This document shows, piece by piece, positions 38,780 to 48,086 of a stretch of 64,000 bases of DNA; position 1 is the stretch's first letter, and each line of letters starts with the position of its first letter. The DNA lies in contig CAJUJW010000002.1 in assembly GCA_910586735.1 (NCBI GenBank), positions 1-64,000 on the forward strand, given 5' to 3'. The position numbers and the translations under genes are program-made. The notes under the pieces were generated by a model. It worked only from the letters and a program-made list of their open reading frames with translations, was not told the origin of the DNA and did not search any database. Source of the stretch: an uncultured Oscillibacter sp. (GTDB lineage: Bacteria; Bacillota; Clostridia; Oscillospirales; Oscillospiraceae).

Positions 38780-39544
38780 ATGATGCAGCAGAATTTTAAG
38801 GCCCTTTTGAGAGAGAACGAGCGGGTTGCCGGCCTGTTTTTAAACGCCGCCTGCCCTGAGCTGCTGGAGATTGCCGCCTACGCGGGATTCCAGTTTGTCA
38901 TCATAGACAACGAGCACGGAAGCTGGGACGGCGCCACCCACGCCCACATGATCCGCGCGGCGGACGCGGCGGGCATTGTGCCCATTATCCGCGTGTCCCG
39001 CATTGATGAAACCGAAATCAAGAAGGCTCTGGACTCCGGTGCGGCGGGTGTTATGATTCCCGGAGTCAGCAGCGTGGAGGACGCGAAGCTGGCGCTTCAG
39101 TACAGCAAGTTTGCCCCCATGGGCAGCCGGGGCGCCTGCCCCTACGTCCGCGCCAACCAATTCAGCGCCGGGGACAGGACGCAGTATTTTGACGCCTGCA
39201 ACCGGGAACAGGCCGTCGTCATGCTCATAGAGGGCAAAGAGGGGCTCCAGGCCTTCGACGACATCATCGCCATGGACGAGGTGGACTGCGTGTTCTTCGG
39301 CCCCTGCGATATGGCGGTCTCTCTGGGGCATCCCGGCGAGGATGAGCACCCCGAGGTAATCAAGGCAATCACCGACATGATTGCGCGGGCAAAGTCCAAG
39401 GGCGTCTACTCGGGCATGATGGGCTTTGACGGAAAGAACAGCCGCAGCTGGCTGGACAAGGGAGCGGATTACGTCTGCGCTCTGAGCGACGTTGGGCTGT
39501 TCTACGAGGTCTGCAAAAAGACCGTGGATGAAATCAAGGAATAA
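38780..39544 (+). CDS. HpcH/HpaI-family class II pyruvate aldolase (copy 2)
   Basis: A 254-residue paralogue of the aldolase at 31440. Catalytic features are IIDNEHGSW, IIRVSR, MLIEGKEG and VFFGPCDMAVSLG. It keeps all metal and pyruvate residues, but the C-terminal region (GVYSGMMGFDGKNSRSW) differs, which suggests another aldehyde acceptor. ATG at 38780 follows GAGGAGGAAAA. It is the last gene of the TRAP operon before a strong terminator, so it likely acts on a 2-keto-3-deoxy acid derived from the TRAP substrate. Confidence 0.9.
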   Translation: MMQQNFKALLRENERVAGLFLNAACPELLEIAAYAGFQFVIIDNEHGSWDGATHAHMIRAADAAGIVPIIRVSRIDETEIKKALDSGAAGVMIPGVSSVEDAKLALQYSKFAPMGSRGACPYVRANQFSAGDRTQYFDACNREQAVVMLIEGKEGLQAFDDIIAMDEVDCVFFGPCDMAVSLGHPGEDEHPEVIKAITDMIARAKSKGVYSGMMGFDGKNSRSWLDKGADYVCALSDVGLFYEVCKKTVDEIKE

Positions 39545-39587
39545 GCCCCGCCTTCATGGCCGGGAAGCGCCGCTGAACAGAATGAAA

Positions 39588-39620
39588 GAACTCCGGGCCC
39601 CGTGGGCCCGGAGTTCTTTT
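39588..39620 (+). terminator. Intrinsic terminator of the TRAP-aldolase operon
   Basis: Perfect 13-base-pair stem GAACTCCGGGCCC / GGGCCCGGAGTTC with a CGT loop, then TTTT. Confidence 0.92.
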
Positions 39621-39684
39621 CACGCTGGCGGCGCTGGGGAAACTGCCGGAAAGACGGCCCGGCATAATTCGCCGCGCTGAGAGC

Positions 39685-41154
39685 TCACTGAATCTTCTCA
39701 AAGACGTTTTTCAGGCTTGGATACAGCAGGCGGAACTGCTGATAGCGCTCCTCGTACTTCTTTGTCAATTCCAGATCCGGCTCCTCTGCCGCCGTGGTTT
39801 TGACAATCTGCCCGGCGGCCTCCTGCACGCTGGAATATTCCCCGCCGGCCACCATGGCCAATATGGCGGCACCCATGCTGGGGCCCTCCTCACAGGCGGG
39901 AATGTCCAAGGCCAGCTGAAGCGTATTGGCTATGATCTTTCGCCACAGGGGGCTCTTGGCCCCGCCGCCGCAGATCGTGGCCCGGGGCAGGACGATGCCC
40001 AGGGACCTGGCGATTTCAAGCATGTCCCGCATCCCGAAGGCCACCCCCTCCAGGACGGCCTGGGTCAGATCATGACGGCTGGTATCCAGCGTGATGCCCG
40101 TAAAGGTCCCCCGGGCGTTGGGGGCGTTCCAAGGAGAGCGCTCGCCCATCAGATAGGGCAGGAAAAAGACATGATTCTCCCCCAGGCCCCGGATTTCGCT
40201 TTGCAGGGCGGCGTAATCCTTGACCTGCAAAATCTCTCCGGCCCACCACTCGTTGCAGGCCGCGGCGCTCAGCATGCAGCCCATCAGGTGATAGTTGCCA
40301 TCCGCGTGGCCGAAGGAATGGAGGGCGTAAGCGCTGTCCATGCGGAACGTGCGGGAGGAGATGAACAGGGTTCCGCTTGTGCCCAGGGACAGATTGCATT
40401 TTCCGTCCCCGACGGTGTTGGTGCCCACGGCGGCCGCCGCGTTGTCTCCAGCCCCGGCCGCGACCACGACTCCCTCCGGCAGTCCCAACGCGCCGGCCAG
40501 CTCCCGTTTCAAGGTGCCCACCTGCTCATAGCTCTCATAGACCCTTGGCAGGCAGCTCTGGTCGATTCCGCAGATCCGGCACATCTCCCCGGACCAGCTC
40601 CGGTTTTTCACGTCCAGCAGGAGCGTCCCCGAGGCGTCCGAAACGTCCGTGCAAAAGGTCCCCGTCATGCGGTAGCACAAATAGTCCTTGGGGAGCATGA
40701 TTTTCTGGATGCGCTCGAAATTCTCCGGCTCGACCTGTTTCAGCCACAGCAGCTTTGCGGCGGTGAAGCTGGCGAAGGAGATGTTCCCCGTGCAGGCGGC
40801 AAGCGTGTCCTGCCCAACCTCGGTGTTGAGATAATCGGATTCCCGCTTTGCCCGTCCGTCGTTCCACAGGATGCAGGGGCGGATTACCCGGTCTTCCCGG
40901 TCGAGAATTACCAGACCGTGCATCTGTCCCCCAAAGCTCAGTCCGGCAATGCGGGACTTGTCCGTGCCGGCAATCAGCTCCGCCATGCCGTCTACCGCAG
41001 CGTTGTATCAGTCCTCCGGGTCCTGTTCGGACCACCCTGGGCAAGGGAAGGACAGGGGATATTTTCGGAAGACCTCCTTCAAAACCTCGCCGGTTTCGTT
41101 TGTCAGCAGGAGCTTGACGGCAGACGTGCCCAGATCAATTCCGATATACTGCAT
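39685..41154 (-). pseudogene. xylB: Xylulokinase gene with an in-frame TGA at codon 49
   Basis: Reading from ATG 41154 gives MQYIGIDLGTSAVKLLLTNE, a correct FGGY start, then GWSEQDPED and a TGA at 41008-41010 where relatives have Trp (TGG). Past the stop the frame stays open to 39685 with all xylulokinase features: SFGGQMHGLVILD, ILWNDGR, GAGDNAAAAVG (catalytic Asp), SLGTSGTLF, GGGAKSPLW. The full gene would code 489 residues. One G to A change thus separates it from an intact gene, so inactivation looks recent, or is a sequencing error. A truncated kinase from a later start would lack the first ATP loop. It follows a permease gene on the same strand. Confidence 0.85.
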
Positions 41155-41281
41155 ATCGATGTTCCCTCCATCTTTAGAATCTTATATTTCAACGGACAGC
41201 GGCCTTTGGGTGTGCGGAATTTCCTATCAAAGGCCATTTCCATATTGCCCGGCATGCGGAAGGTTCCCCTATGCGGCGCTC

Positions 41282-42418
41282 TCAAGCGCCCCACACAAAG
41301 GCGAACAGCAGGAGCACCGCCAAAAAGCAGACGTTCGTAAACGTGAAGTACCGGAAGTAAGCGCCCTTGGCCCCTCCCTCTTCCCGGGCAACCAGCTTGT
41401 AAGAAATCAGGCTGGCCATGGACGCAATCAGCGTTCCCAGTCCGCCGATGTTTACGCCCACTGCCAGGGATGCCAGGTTCTCCGTGAACCCGGACAGCAG
41501 CAGCGCGGCTGGTACGTTGCTGATCACCTGACTTGCGGAGGCGCCCGCCAGCAGCTCGTTGCCGGAGACCATTTGCTGGAGGAGGTCGTAAAAAACGGGA
41601 AGCCTGCCCATGTTGCCGATGAACACGAAGAACCCCACAAAGGTCAGGAGAAGGCTGTAGTCCACACGGGCAAAAATGGACCTGTCAATCAGCGCCAGCC
41701 CGATTACCGTAATGATAAGGGTCCGCCCGCAGGGCACCGCCCTGGCCACGGTCAGCAGGTCCAGGACAAAGAGGGCGAGATACGCCGCCAGCCGGACGGC
41801 TTTCTCAGAGAGCCGGACCTTTTCGCCGAACGAGACCACAATGGGGACATTGTACGCTCTGGATTGAACCGCGCTCCAGACGACGACCAGGAGAAGGGAG
41901 ACGCATGTGTATGGGAGCATCAGCCGGACGAACGCCCCCAGAGACATCCCCGCCCTGCCGTACAGGTAGAGATTCTGCGGATTTCCTACGGGGGTCAGCA
42001 TGCTTCCGAGATTCGCGGCGACCGTCTGCAATACCACCGTGGGAATGATGAGCCGCTCCCGGGCCTCCCCGCCGGCCAGGCTGAGAACCGTGAAGGCGAA
42101 GGGGACAAAGGTGATGAGCGCCACGTCGTTGGTGACGGCCATACTGGAAAAGAAACAGAGCAGGGTTAAAATCAAGACCAGCTGCCCGGTTTTCCGCACC
42201 CTGCCCAAAAGCGCCTGGGCGACCCACTGGAAAAGGCTGGTTTCCCGCAGACCGGCCATTGTCCCCATCAGGCAGAACAGGATGGCCAGGGTCCGAAAGT
42301 CAATGTAGGATATGTACTCCGCGTCCGGGCGGACGAGGAACATGGAGCACACGGCCAGCGCCAGTGCGGCGCACAGCACGGTTTCCCCCTTGAAAAAACG
42401 GATGAACTTCTCTTTCAT
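41282..42418 (-). CDS. SLC13/ArsB-superfamily (citrate-transporter-like) permease
   Basis: A 378-residue protein with ten or eleven helices of the ion-transporter (CitMHS/ArsB/NhaD) superfamily. The repeated hallmark is visible: MAVTNDVALITFVPFAF and LGSMLTPVGNPQNLYLY in the first half, then VISNVPAALLLSGFTEN and VNIGGLGTLIASMASLISY in the second. Substrates of the group include di- and tricarboxylates, arsenite and Na+; none can be assigned here. ATG at 42418 follows AGAGGCG. The broken xylulokinase gene lies 127 bases downstream on the same strand. Confidence 0.85.
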   Translation of the reverse strand: MKEKFIRFFKGETVLCAALALAVCSMFLVRPDAEYISYIDFRTLAILFCLMGTMAGLRETSLFQWVAQALLGRVRKTGQLVLILTLLCFFSSMAVTNDVALITFVPFAFTVLSLAGGEARERLIIPTVVLQTVAANLGSMLTPVGNPQNLYLYGRAGMSLGAFVRLMLPYTCVSLLLVVVWSAVQSRAYNVPIVVSFGEKVRLSEKAVRLAAYLALFVLDLLTVARAVPCGRTLIITVIGLALIDRSIFARVDYSLLLTFVGFFVFIGNMGRLPVFYDLLQQMVSGNELLAGASASQVISNVPAALLLSGFTENLASLAVGVNIGGLGTLIASMASLISYKLVAREEGGAKGAYFRYFTFTNVCFLAVLLLFAFVWGA

Positions 42419-42517
42419 CAGAGCGCCTCTTTTGCTGAAATTTCTCTCTCAATATTATATAACATTTTCCGCGAATAATCAACCATTTCAGGACCTGAAC
42501 CGATAAAAAAGCGTGCA

Positions 42518-42548
42518 AAAAGCCGGCCGGATTATCCGGCCGGCTTCG
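42518..42548 (-). terminator. Intrinsic terminator downstream of lacZ
   Basis: AAGCCGGCCGGAT and ATCCGGCCGGCTT pair perfectly; on the minus strand TTTTTGC follows, about 65 bases after the lacZ stop. Confidence 0.85.
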
Positions 42549-42612
42549 CTTGCCGAAAAGGGAATCAGGACCTGTTCAGCGGGGAGTATGCATCGCGTGG
42601 ACCCGCCCACTC

Positions 42613-45600
42613 TTACAGCTTTTCCGTTTCGGGAATCAGCCGCACATGGAAGTCATACCGCCCCTCGTCCATGCGGTACTGGGGCAGCAGCCGGGGGCCG
42701 CAGCTCTCGGAGCCGATGCCGTTCTGTCCCCGGTCCAGGCACAGCACCGTGTCCCCGCAGGGGACCAGCTCAAAGTTGTGGGCCTTCTCCGTCAGCTCCT
42801 CCTGGGTGTAGGGGGAGGCGCTGAAGCTGAAGGGCGCGCCGCTCACGGCGGTGAGCCGGACCCCGCCGCCCGCCGCCGTCACGTAGTCGCAGCCGCAATG
42901 GCTTCCATTCTCCTGGGGGCGGATATAATCCTCGTGGAGCCCGGCCACCGGGGCGGCGTACACGCCGTAGCCGGCGGCCCGGCGCTTGTCCGGGTAGCTC
43001 TCCCGGGGGCCCAGACCGCAGTATTCCGCCCGGTCCATCCCGCCGGGCAGGAACAGCCGCAGGCCCAGCCGGGGCAGCTCGGGGAACTCCAGGTTCCGCT
43101 CCGCCTCCAGCCGCAGGTCCACGGCCCCGTCCGGGAAGACCGTCCACTCCGCCCGGAGGTCCAGGAAGCGCTGCAAGGCCACGGCGGACAAGGACGAGAC
43201 GGCGGAAATTCGCACGGCCCCCGCCTCCATTTGCCAGCCGGTCCGGTAACAGCGGGTGACGCTCCTGTCATACCCGGCGGCCCGCCACTCCAGCTTTCGC
43301 TTGCAGTCGTTGTCGGTGGGGGCCCGCCAGACGTTGACCTCCATGGGCCGGGTGAGGAAGTCCCGCCCACCATAGCTGAGGCGGGTGAACAGTCCTGTCC
43401 GCTTGCTGTAGACGTACTCGATTCCCCTGCCGCGGATGGTGAGGAGGTCCTCCTCCTCCGTCACCTCCAGGGCCGGGGCGTCCCCTGCCCGGCGGCTGAG
43501 GAGGGCGGCAGCCCGCCGGTTCCTCCCGTCCCCGTTCTCCAGGGGCCGCTCGTCAAAGCCCAGCGGATGCCCCGCCGGAACCAGGTCCGCCGCCTCCCGG
43601 CGGCGGTAAGTCAGCCGGAGGAAGCACTTCCCGCTGTCCGGCACGGAGACGGGCAGGGAGACGGTCCCCTCTCCCTGGGGCGGGACGTGCCAGCCCTCCG
43701 GAACCTCCCCGGAGGCGACGGGCCTGCCGTCCTGGGTCACCTCGTAGGACAGGCGGACCGCGTCCTCCAGGGCGGTGAAGTCCAGGTAGTTGTGAAGGGT
43801 CAGGGCCCCGGTCTCCTGACTGTAGGACACGACGCGGGCGGGGCGGTACACGTTCCAATACTCCAGCAGTCCCGTGTGGGGGGTGCGGTCCGGGCAGACC
43901 AGGCCGTCCAGACAGAAATTCCCGTCGTGGGGGAACTCCCCGTGGTCCCCGCCGTAGTAGTACATGGCCCTGCCGTCTTCCGCCCGGCCCTTGTAAATGG
44001 CGTGGTCGCACCACTCCCAGACAAAGCCGCCGCACATGACCGGGGCACTTTCGATGAGCTGAAAGTAGTCCTCCAGGTCGCCGGGGCCGTTGCCCATGGC
44101 GTGGGCGTACTCGCACATGAGGAAAGGCTTGTCCGGGTCCCCGTCCAGGTAGGCGTGAATCTCCTCAAAGGAGGGGTACATCATGCTGTAGAGGTCCAGG
44201 TTGGAATAGTCGTATTTCCGGGTGGGGCTGGTGTAGCGGGCGCTCTCGTAGTGGGTGAGCCGCCGGGGGTCGAAGCCCTTGGTCCAGGCCAGGGCCGCCT
44301 CAAAGCAGAGACCGAAGGCACTCTCGTTGCCCATGGACCAGATCAGCACGCAGGGACGGTTCTTGTCCCGGTGGACGCAGCGCTCCACGCGGTCCAGGGT
44401 GGCCTCCTGAAAGTCCGGGTTGTCGGCGAAGGGCAGGTTCCAGCGCCGGGCGTGGGTCTCAAAGCTGTCGTTCTCCCGGCAGTAGCGCTCAAAGGCCCCG
44501 TGGCTCTCCAGGTCCGCCTCGGCGATGACGTAAAACCCGTACTGGTCGCACAGCTGGCAGAACCAGGGGGCGTTGGGGTAGTGGCTGGTGCGGATGGCGT
44601 TGAAGTTGTGCCGCCTCATCAGCTCCAGGTCCCGCCGGACCTGCTCCATGCTGACGGCATAGCCGGTGACGGGGTCGGAGTCGTGGCGGTTGACGCCCCG
44701 GAACTTGACGGGCACGCCGTTGAGCAGGACCCGGTTGTCCTCCACCCGGATTTCCCGGAAGCCCACCCGGTCCGTGATGACCTCCCCCTCCGTCTCCAGC
44801 ACCAGGGTGTAGAGCCGGGGGGCCTCGGCGTTCCAGGTCTGGCAGTCCGGGACCCGGATCTCCGCGTACTGCTGATAGTCCCCGTCCCCCTCCAGGGGCA
44901 GGAAAGCGGCCCTCCCCGCCGGGCGGCCCTGGGGGTCATAGAGCGCGGCGGTCAGGGGCACCGGCTCCCGGAAGAACCGGACCCGGACGTTCAGGACGCC
45001 CTCCCCGTCCCGGAGGTCCGGGGAGGCGAAGTAGTCAAAGACGCCCTCCTCCGGCCGCTTGAGGAGGTACACGTCCCGGAAGATGCCGCTCATGCGGAAC
45101 TTGTCCTGGTCCTCCAGATAGCTGCCGTCGCACCATTTCAGCACCAGCGCCGCCAGGGTGTTCTCCCCGTCCTGGAGCAGGTCCGTCACATCAAACTCGC
45201 TGGTGGAGTGGGACACCTGGCTGTAGCCCGCGTACTGCCCGTTCACCCAGAGGAAAAAGCAGGAATCCACCCCCTCGAAGTTCAGAAAGGCCCTGGGGGC
45301 CGCCTGGTCCCGGCGGTGTTGGAAGCGGCGGACATAGGCCCCGCAGGGGTTGTCCTGGGGCACGTAGGGCGGGTCGGCGGGGAAGGGATAGCGGGTGTTG
45401 GTGTACTGGTGCCGGTCGTACCCCTGGGTCTGCCAGCAGCTGGGGACGGGAATGGGGGCGAAGCCCTCCAGGGGGCCATCCGGCTGGTAGAAGGGCGTCT
45501 GGAGCTCCCGGAGGCTGGGGTACCAGCGGAAGCTCCAGGTCCCGCTGAGGAGCTGGAAGCGGTCGGACTGTTCCCGGTGCTCCACCAGAGTGTCCATCCG

Positions 45601-45687
45601 CCGGGAGGCGGGGATGTAGTAGGCCCGGTTGGGCAGGGTCTTGTCGTGGAGCGTGTGCGGGTCCTCGTAATACCTGGGTACGATCAT
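42613..45687 (-). CDS. lacZ: Beta-galactosidase, GH2 LacZ type
   Basis: A 1024-residue five-domain glycoside hydrolase, the same length as E. coli LacZ. The sugar-binding domain (GTWSFRWYPS, PSCWQTQGYDRHQYTN) opens the protein. The TIM barrel contains NRHDSDPVTGYAV, RTSHYPNAPWF, acid/base Glu in WSMGNES (near residue 457) and nucleophile Glu in CEYAHAMGN (near 525). The C-terminal Bgal_small_N domain has RAPTDNDCKRKLEW. No signal peptide, so cytosolic; it hydrolyses lactose or other beta-galactosides imported by an unlinked system. ATG at 45687 follows AGGAGGG. A GGATTC/GAATCC inverted repeat lies upstream (45749-45766). Confidence 0.95.
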   Translation of the reverse strand: MIVPRYYEDPHTLHDKTLPNRAYYIPASRRMDTLVEHREQSDRFQLLSGTWSFRWYPSLRELQTPFYQPDGPLEGFAPIPVPSCWQTQGYDRHQYTNTRYPFPADPPYVPQDNPCGAYVRRFQHRRDQAAPRAFLNFEGVDSCFFLWVNGQYAGYSQVSHSTSEFDVTDLLQDGENTLAALVLKWCDGSYLEDQDKFRMSGIFRDVYLLKRPEEGVFDYFASPDLRDGEGVLNVRVRFFREPVPLTAALYDPQGRPAGRAAFLPLEGDGDYQQYAEIRVPDCQTWNAEAPRLYTLVLETEGEVITDRVGFREIRVEDNRVLLNGVPVKFRGVNRHDSDPVTGYAVSMEQVRRDLELMRRHNFNAIRTSHYPNAPWFCQLCDQYGFYVIAEADLESHGAFERYCRENDSFETHARRWNLPFADNPDFQEATLDRVERCVHRDKNRPCVLIWSMGNESAFGLCFEAALAWTKGFDPRRLTHYESARYTSPTRKYDYSNLDLYSMMYPSFEEIHAYLDGDPDKPFLMCEYAHAMGNGPGDLEDYFQLIESAPVMCGGFVWEWCDHAIYKGRAEDGRAMYYYGGDHGEFPHDGNFCLDGLVCPDRTPHTGLLEYWNVYRPARVVSYSQETGALTLHNYLDFTALEDAVRLSYEVTQDGRPVASGEVPEGWHVPPQGEGTVSLPVSVPDSGKCFLRLTYRRREAADLVPAGHPLGFDERPLENGDGRNRRAAALLSRRAGDAPALEVTEEEDLLTIRGRGIEYVYSKRTGLFTRLSYGGRDFLTRPMEVNVWRAPTDNDCKRKLEWRAAGYDRSVTRCYRTGWQMEAGAVRISAVSSLSAVALQRFLDLRAEWTVFPDGAVDLRLEAERNLEFPELPRLGLRLFLPGGMDRAEYCGLGPRESYPDKRRAAGYGVYAAPVAGLHEDYIRPQENGSHCGCDYVTAAGGGVRLTAVSGAPFSFSASPYTQEELTEKAHNFELVPCGDTVLCLDRGQNGIGSESCGPRLLPQYRMDEGRYDFHVRLIPETEKL

Positions 45688-45839
45688 AGGGATTCCCTCC
45701 TGTTTTGTGGGCGCCGTTCCGGCCCTTTTCCTTGAAACTAGAATAGCCGGATTCGCCGGGGAATCCTATAGAGAGAATCACCAAAAATAATCCCGTGCCT
45801 TTGTGGAACCTCCCGTTTTTGCCGGGCGGGACAGGCGAA

Positions 45840-45866
45840 AGCCCCCGGCGAGGCCGGAGGCTCTTT
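45840..45866 (-). terminator. Intrinsic terminator after stalk-domain protein 2
   Basis: AGCCCCCGGC and GCCGGAGGCT stem with a GAG loop, immediately downstream of the gene ending at 45874. Confidence 0.75.
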
Positions 45867-45873
45867 TGCGCAC

Positions 45874-46641
45874 TTATTTGTAGCGTTTGAAAGAAACCGT
45901 CACGTTGATTCGCTGGACGGTCTCCGGCGAGACGCTGGCCACAAACTCGTTGTGAATCCGGTCCACGTCCTCGTCGATTTCAAAGGCTCTGGTCAGAGTC
46001 TGCCCCGGCTGGATTCTCACGTTGCTCAGCCCCCCCTCATAGCCGTTGATCATGCAGGCTCGGCTCGCCGTGCAGATCACCGGGGTATCCCCGTTGTTGG
46101 TGACGGTCAGGAGCAAATGCCTCCCGCCGATGGTACTCATGCGCCGCCCGGTGCTGAAGCCCGTCCAAGTTTCCGCCACGGTCTCATCCTCAAAGGTCCA
46201 TGCGGGTCCCTCCGAGGTGTCCACCGTCTTGGGGTCGATTTCCGTGAAGGGCCCCACCTTCATGCCGAGGACCGGGGCGTCGACGATGGATTTGTCCTCG
46301 TCGGTGAGGACCTGATACCGGAGGCCCTCCGACGTGGGGCCCAGGACCACGCTGTTTCGCTTTTCACTCCAGCCGGAGGGAATGTCCAGATAGTCCGCCA
46401 CCATCTCCACCGGCACATAGTTGTAGGTCTTGCCCGACGGGCCCTCATAGACTATGTAGCCGGGGATGTTCTCGTTCTCCGCCTTGTACTCCTGGCCGGG
46501 GGTCAGCATTACCTTGTCCATGACCACCACGCCGCCTGTCCCGATTTGCAGCTTCCCCGCCGCCGCCAGGGCGGACCCCGCCAGGGACGCCAGCAGGGTC
46601 AGGGCCAGCAGCCCCGAGACCAAATGCTTCCAAGTTTTCAT
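45874..46641 (-). CDS. Secreted stalk (copper amine oxidase N-like) domain protein, module 2
   Basis: A 255-residue exported protein. The signal peptide (HLVSGLLALTLLASLAGSALAAA) ends at an AxA site. A domain resembling the copper amine oxidase N-terminal (stalk) domain follows, with YVPVEMVADYLDIP and NSVVLGP. The rest (GRRMSTIGGRHLLLTVTNNGDTPV) looks like a beta-rich domain. Function unknown; such domains are wall or surface modules. It is the counterpart of the gene at 48885 in the duplicated sigma module and has a sigma-module promoter-like element in front (46705-46734). ATG at 46641 follows GAAAGGAAGG. Confidence 0.78.
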   Translation of the reverse strand: MKTWKHLVSGLLALTLLASLAGSALAAAGKLQIGTGGVVVMDKVMLTPGQEYKAENENIPGYIVYEGPSGKTYNYVPVEMVADYLDIPSGWSEKRNSVVLGPTSEGLRYQVLTDEDKSIVDAPVLGMKVGPFTEIDPKTVDTSEGPAWTFEDETVAETWTGFSTGRRMSTIGGRHLLLTVTNNGDTPVICTASRACMINGYEGGLSNVRIQPGQTLTRAFEIDEDVDRIHNEFVASVSPETVQRINVTVSFKRYK

Positions 46642-46704
46642 AGGGTTATACCTTCCTTTCTTTTCCGGCGGGAAGGGAAACCCCTCCCCGTTCCGTTCTG
46701 CTTA

Positions 46705-46734
46705 GTAAACGGAGGGGGAGGGCTTTGTATCCCA
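46705..46734 (-). promoter_or_regulatory. ECF-type promoter element (module 2, secreted gene)
   Basis: On the minus strand GGGATAC, 15 bases including CCCTCCCCC, then CGTTTA. The same layout precedes both sigma genes and the other secreted gene. Confidence 0.55.
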
Positions 46735-46763
46735 GGATTTTCAAAATTTCTAAAATAATTTTT

Positions 46764-48086
46764 CTACTCGGTCAATCGCTCCAGTTCGCTCAGCTCCACT
46801 CTGGTCCCGTTCAGCTTCACCGCCGTTATCGTGGCGGGGTCGATGGGGTGGGGATAGCTGACGCCCACGTCGCCGCCGCAGACTCCTTCCAAGGATGTGC
46901 TCATGCCTCTCCCGCCGCCCCGGTTGGAGAGGTCCACATAGCCGCCGTCCTCGGTCCATAGGCCCTGAATGACGCTGAACAGCGCCTTGGACACGTCCTT
47001 ATCGTACAGCGTGTCCGGGTTCAGCGGTTTCAGCTCGTCGTACTCTTCGGGGCGGACGTACTCCACCGGGGACGAGACCTCAAAGTCAACGTCCATATCA
47101 AAGACGGATATCTCAAACCCGGTGAACCGGAAGGGGATTCCGTCGACCGTGGCGGGAACGGTCCCCTGGTAGTGAATGGGCCGGATAGGTTCCCCCAGGG
47201 TGAAGGTGAAGTCCATGGGTCCTCTCAAAAACGTGACATCCGGTCCGGGGCCGGTGCGCTCGCTGTCGTGCCACGTGACCGCGCCCTTTCCGTCCACATA
47301 GGTGGCGATATTTTTCAGCCGCAGGGTGATTTCCGGCTGTTCCAGATAGTCCTTAAAGGCCATGAAGGTCTCGAAGGTGAGGGTGTTCTCCGTCCGGTCA
47401 ATCAAGTGAAAGCTCAGCAGACAGACGTGATTCCAATAGCCGGCCTGTCCCAAGTCCATGCGGTTCTGGACAGACCGCTCCAGCAGCTCCTGGGAGTCGT
47501 CGCCCACTCCGTCGAAAAAGCTGGCCTCGTCCTTCCACACATATTTCTTCCAGTTCTTTTCCGACAGTAAAAAGCTGCACTCCTCCGTATAGAGGTTGGT
47601 CTCCGCGGCTACCTCCTCGGGGATGTCCGGGGCCGTCACCGTCAGGGACATGTGCAGATAGCTTCCGTCCCACACGGCGGCGTTCAGAGTGGCCGTCACG
47701 CCGTCCACGGTCTGGCTCTGCTCAATGGCCGTGCCCGTGCGGCTCAGGACCCCCTCCGAAATCTCCGGGGCTTTCGGGTCCACCTCCAGCCGGGGGAACC
47801 ACTGGGAGAACTGCCCGGTCACCAGGGCGTAGCCGCAGGCGGAGAGCAGAAGCAGGGCCGCCGCGATGACGGCGATCCGCCAGTTCAGCCGCCGCCTCCG
47901 GCGGGGACTCCTGGCCTCCCACCGGCGCATCCAGCCCCAGGGGTCCGCCAGAAGGCGCATCCTCTCCCGGAGATAGTCCGGGGAGAAGTCCGCCCCGGCG
48001 GCGTCCGCGGTTTCCAGCACGGGCCGGTACTGGTTCAGATTGGCCTCCATCAGCGCCCGGCGCAGCGAAGCGTTAGACTGCGTCAT
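46764..48086 (-). CDS. Membrane anti-sigma factor-like protein (DUF4179), module 2
   Basis: A 440-residue single-span protein. Residues 1-70 are cytosolic and contain DFSPDYLRERMRLLADPWGW, which also appears (as DFSPRYLRERTRVLADPQGW) in module 1 and should bind the sigma factor. One helix (WRIAVIAAALLLLSACGYALV) is followed by an extracytoplasmic region with a DUF4179-like start (VDGVTATLNAAVWDGSYLHMSLTV). It is expected to hold the ECF sigma factor inactive until an envelope signal arrives. Its ATG overlaps the sigma gene end by 14 bases, giving translational coupling. Confidence 0.82.
   Translation of the reverse strand: MTQSNASLRRALMEANLNQYRPVLETADAAGADFSPDYLRERMRLLADPWGWMRRWEARSPRRRRRLNWRIAVIAAALLLLSACGYALVTGQFSQWFPRLEVDPKAPEISEGVLSRTGTAIEQSQTVDGVTATLNAAVWDGSYLHMSLTVTAPDIPEEVAAETNLYTEECSFLLSEKNWKKYVWKDEASFFDGVGDDSQELLERSVQNRMDLGQAGYWNHVCLLSFHLIDRTENTLTFETFMAFKDYLEQPEITLRLKNIATYVDGKGAVTWHDSERTGPGPDVTFLRGPMDFTFTLGEPIRPIHYQGTVPATVDGIPFRFTGFEISVFDMDVDFEVSSPVEYVRPEEYDELKPLNPDTLYDKDVSKALFSVIQGLWTEDGGYVDLSNRGGGRGMSTSLEGVCGGDVGVSYPHPIDPATITAVKLNGTRVELSELERLTE

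Noticed and set aside
41008..41010. TGA in the xylulokinase frame read as selenocysteine or tryptophan
   Set aside because: Relatives have Trp, not Cys, at this site; no selenocysteine hairpin was noticed, and TGA is used as a normal stop elsewhere in the window (for example at the dhaK-dhaL and aldolase-kinase overlaps).
42550..45735. A 1061-codon open frame opposite lacZ
   Set aside because: Antisense shadow; the other strand carries a full-length LacZ with both catalytic Glu residues.
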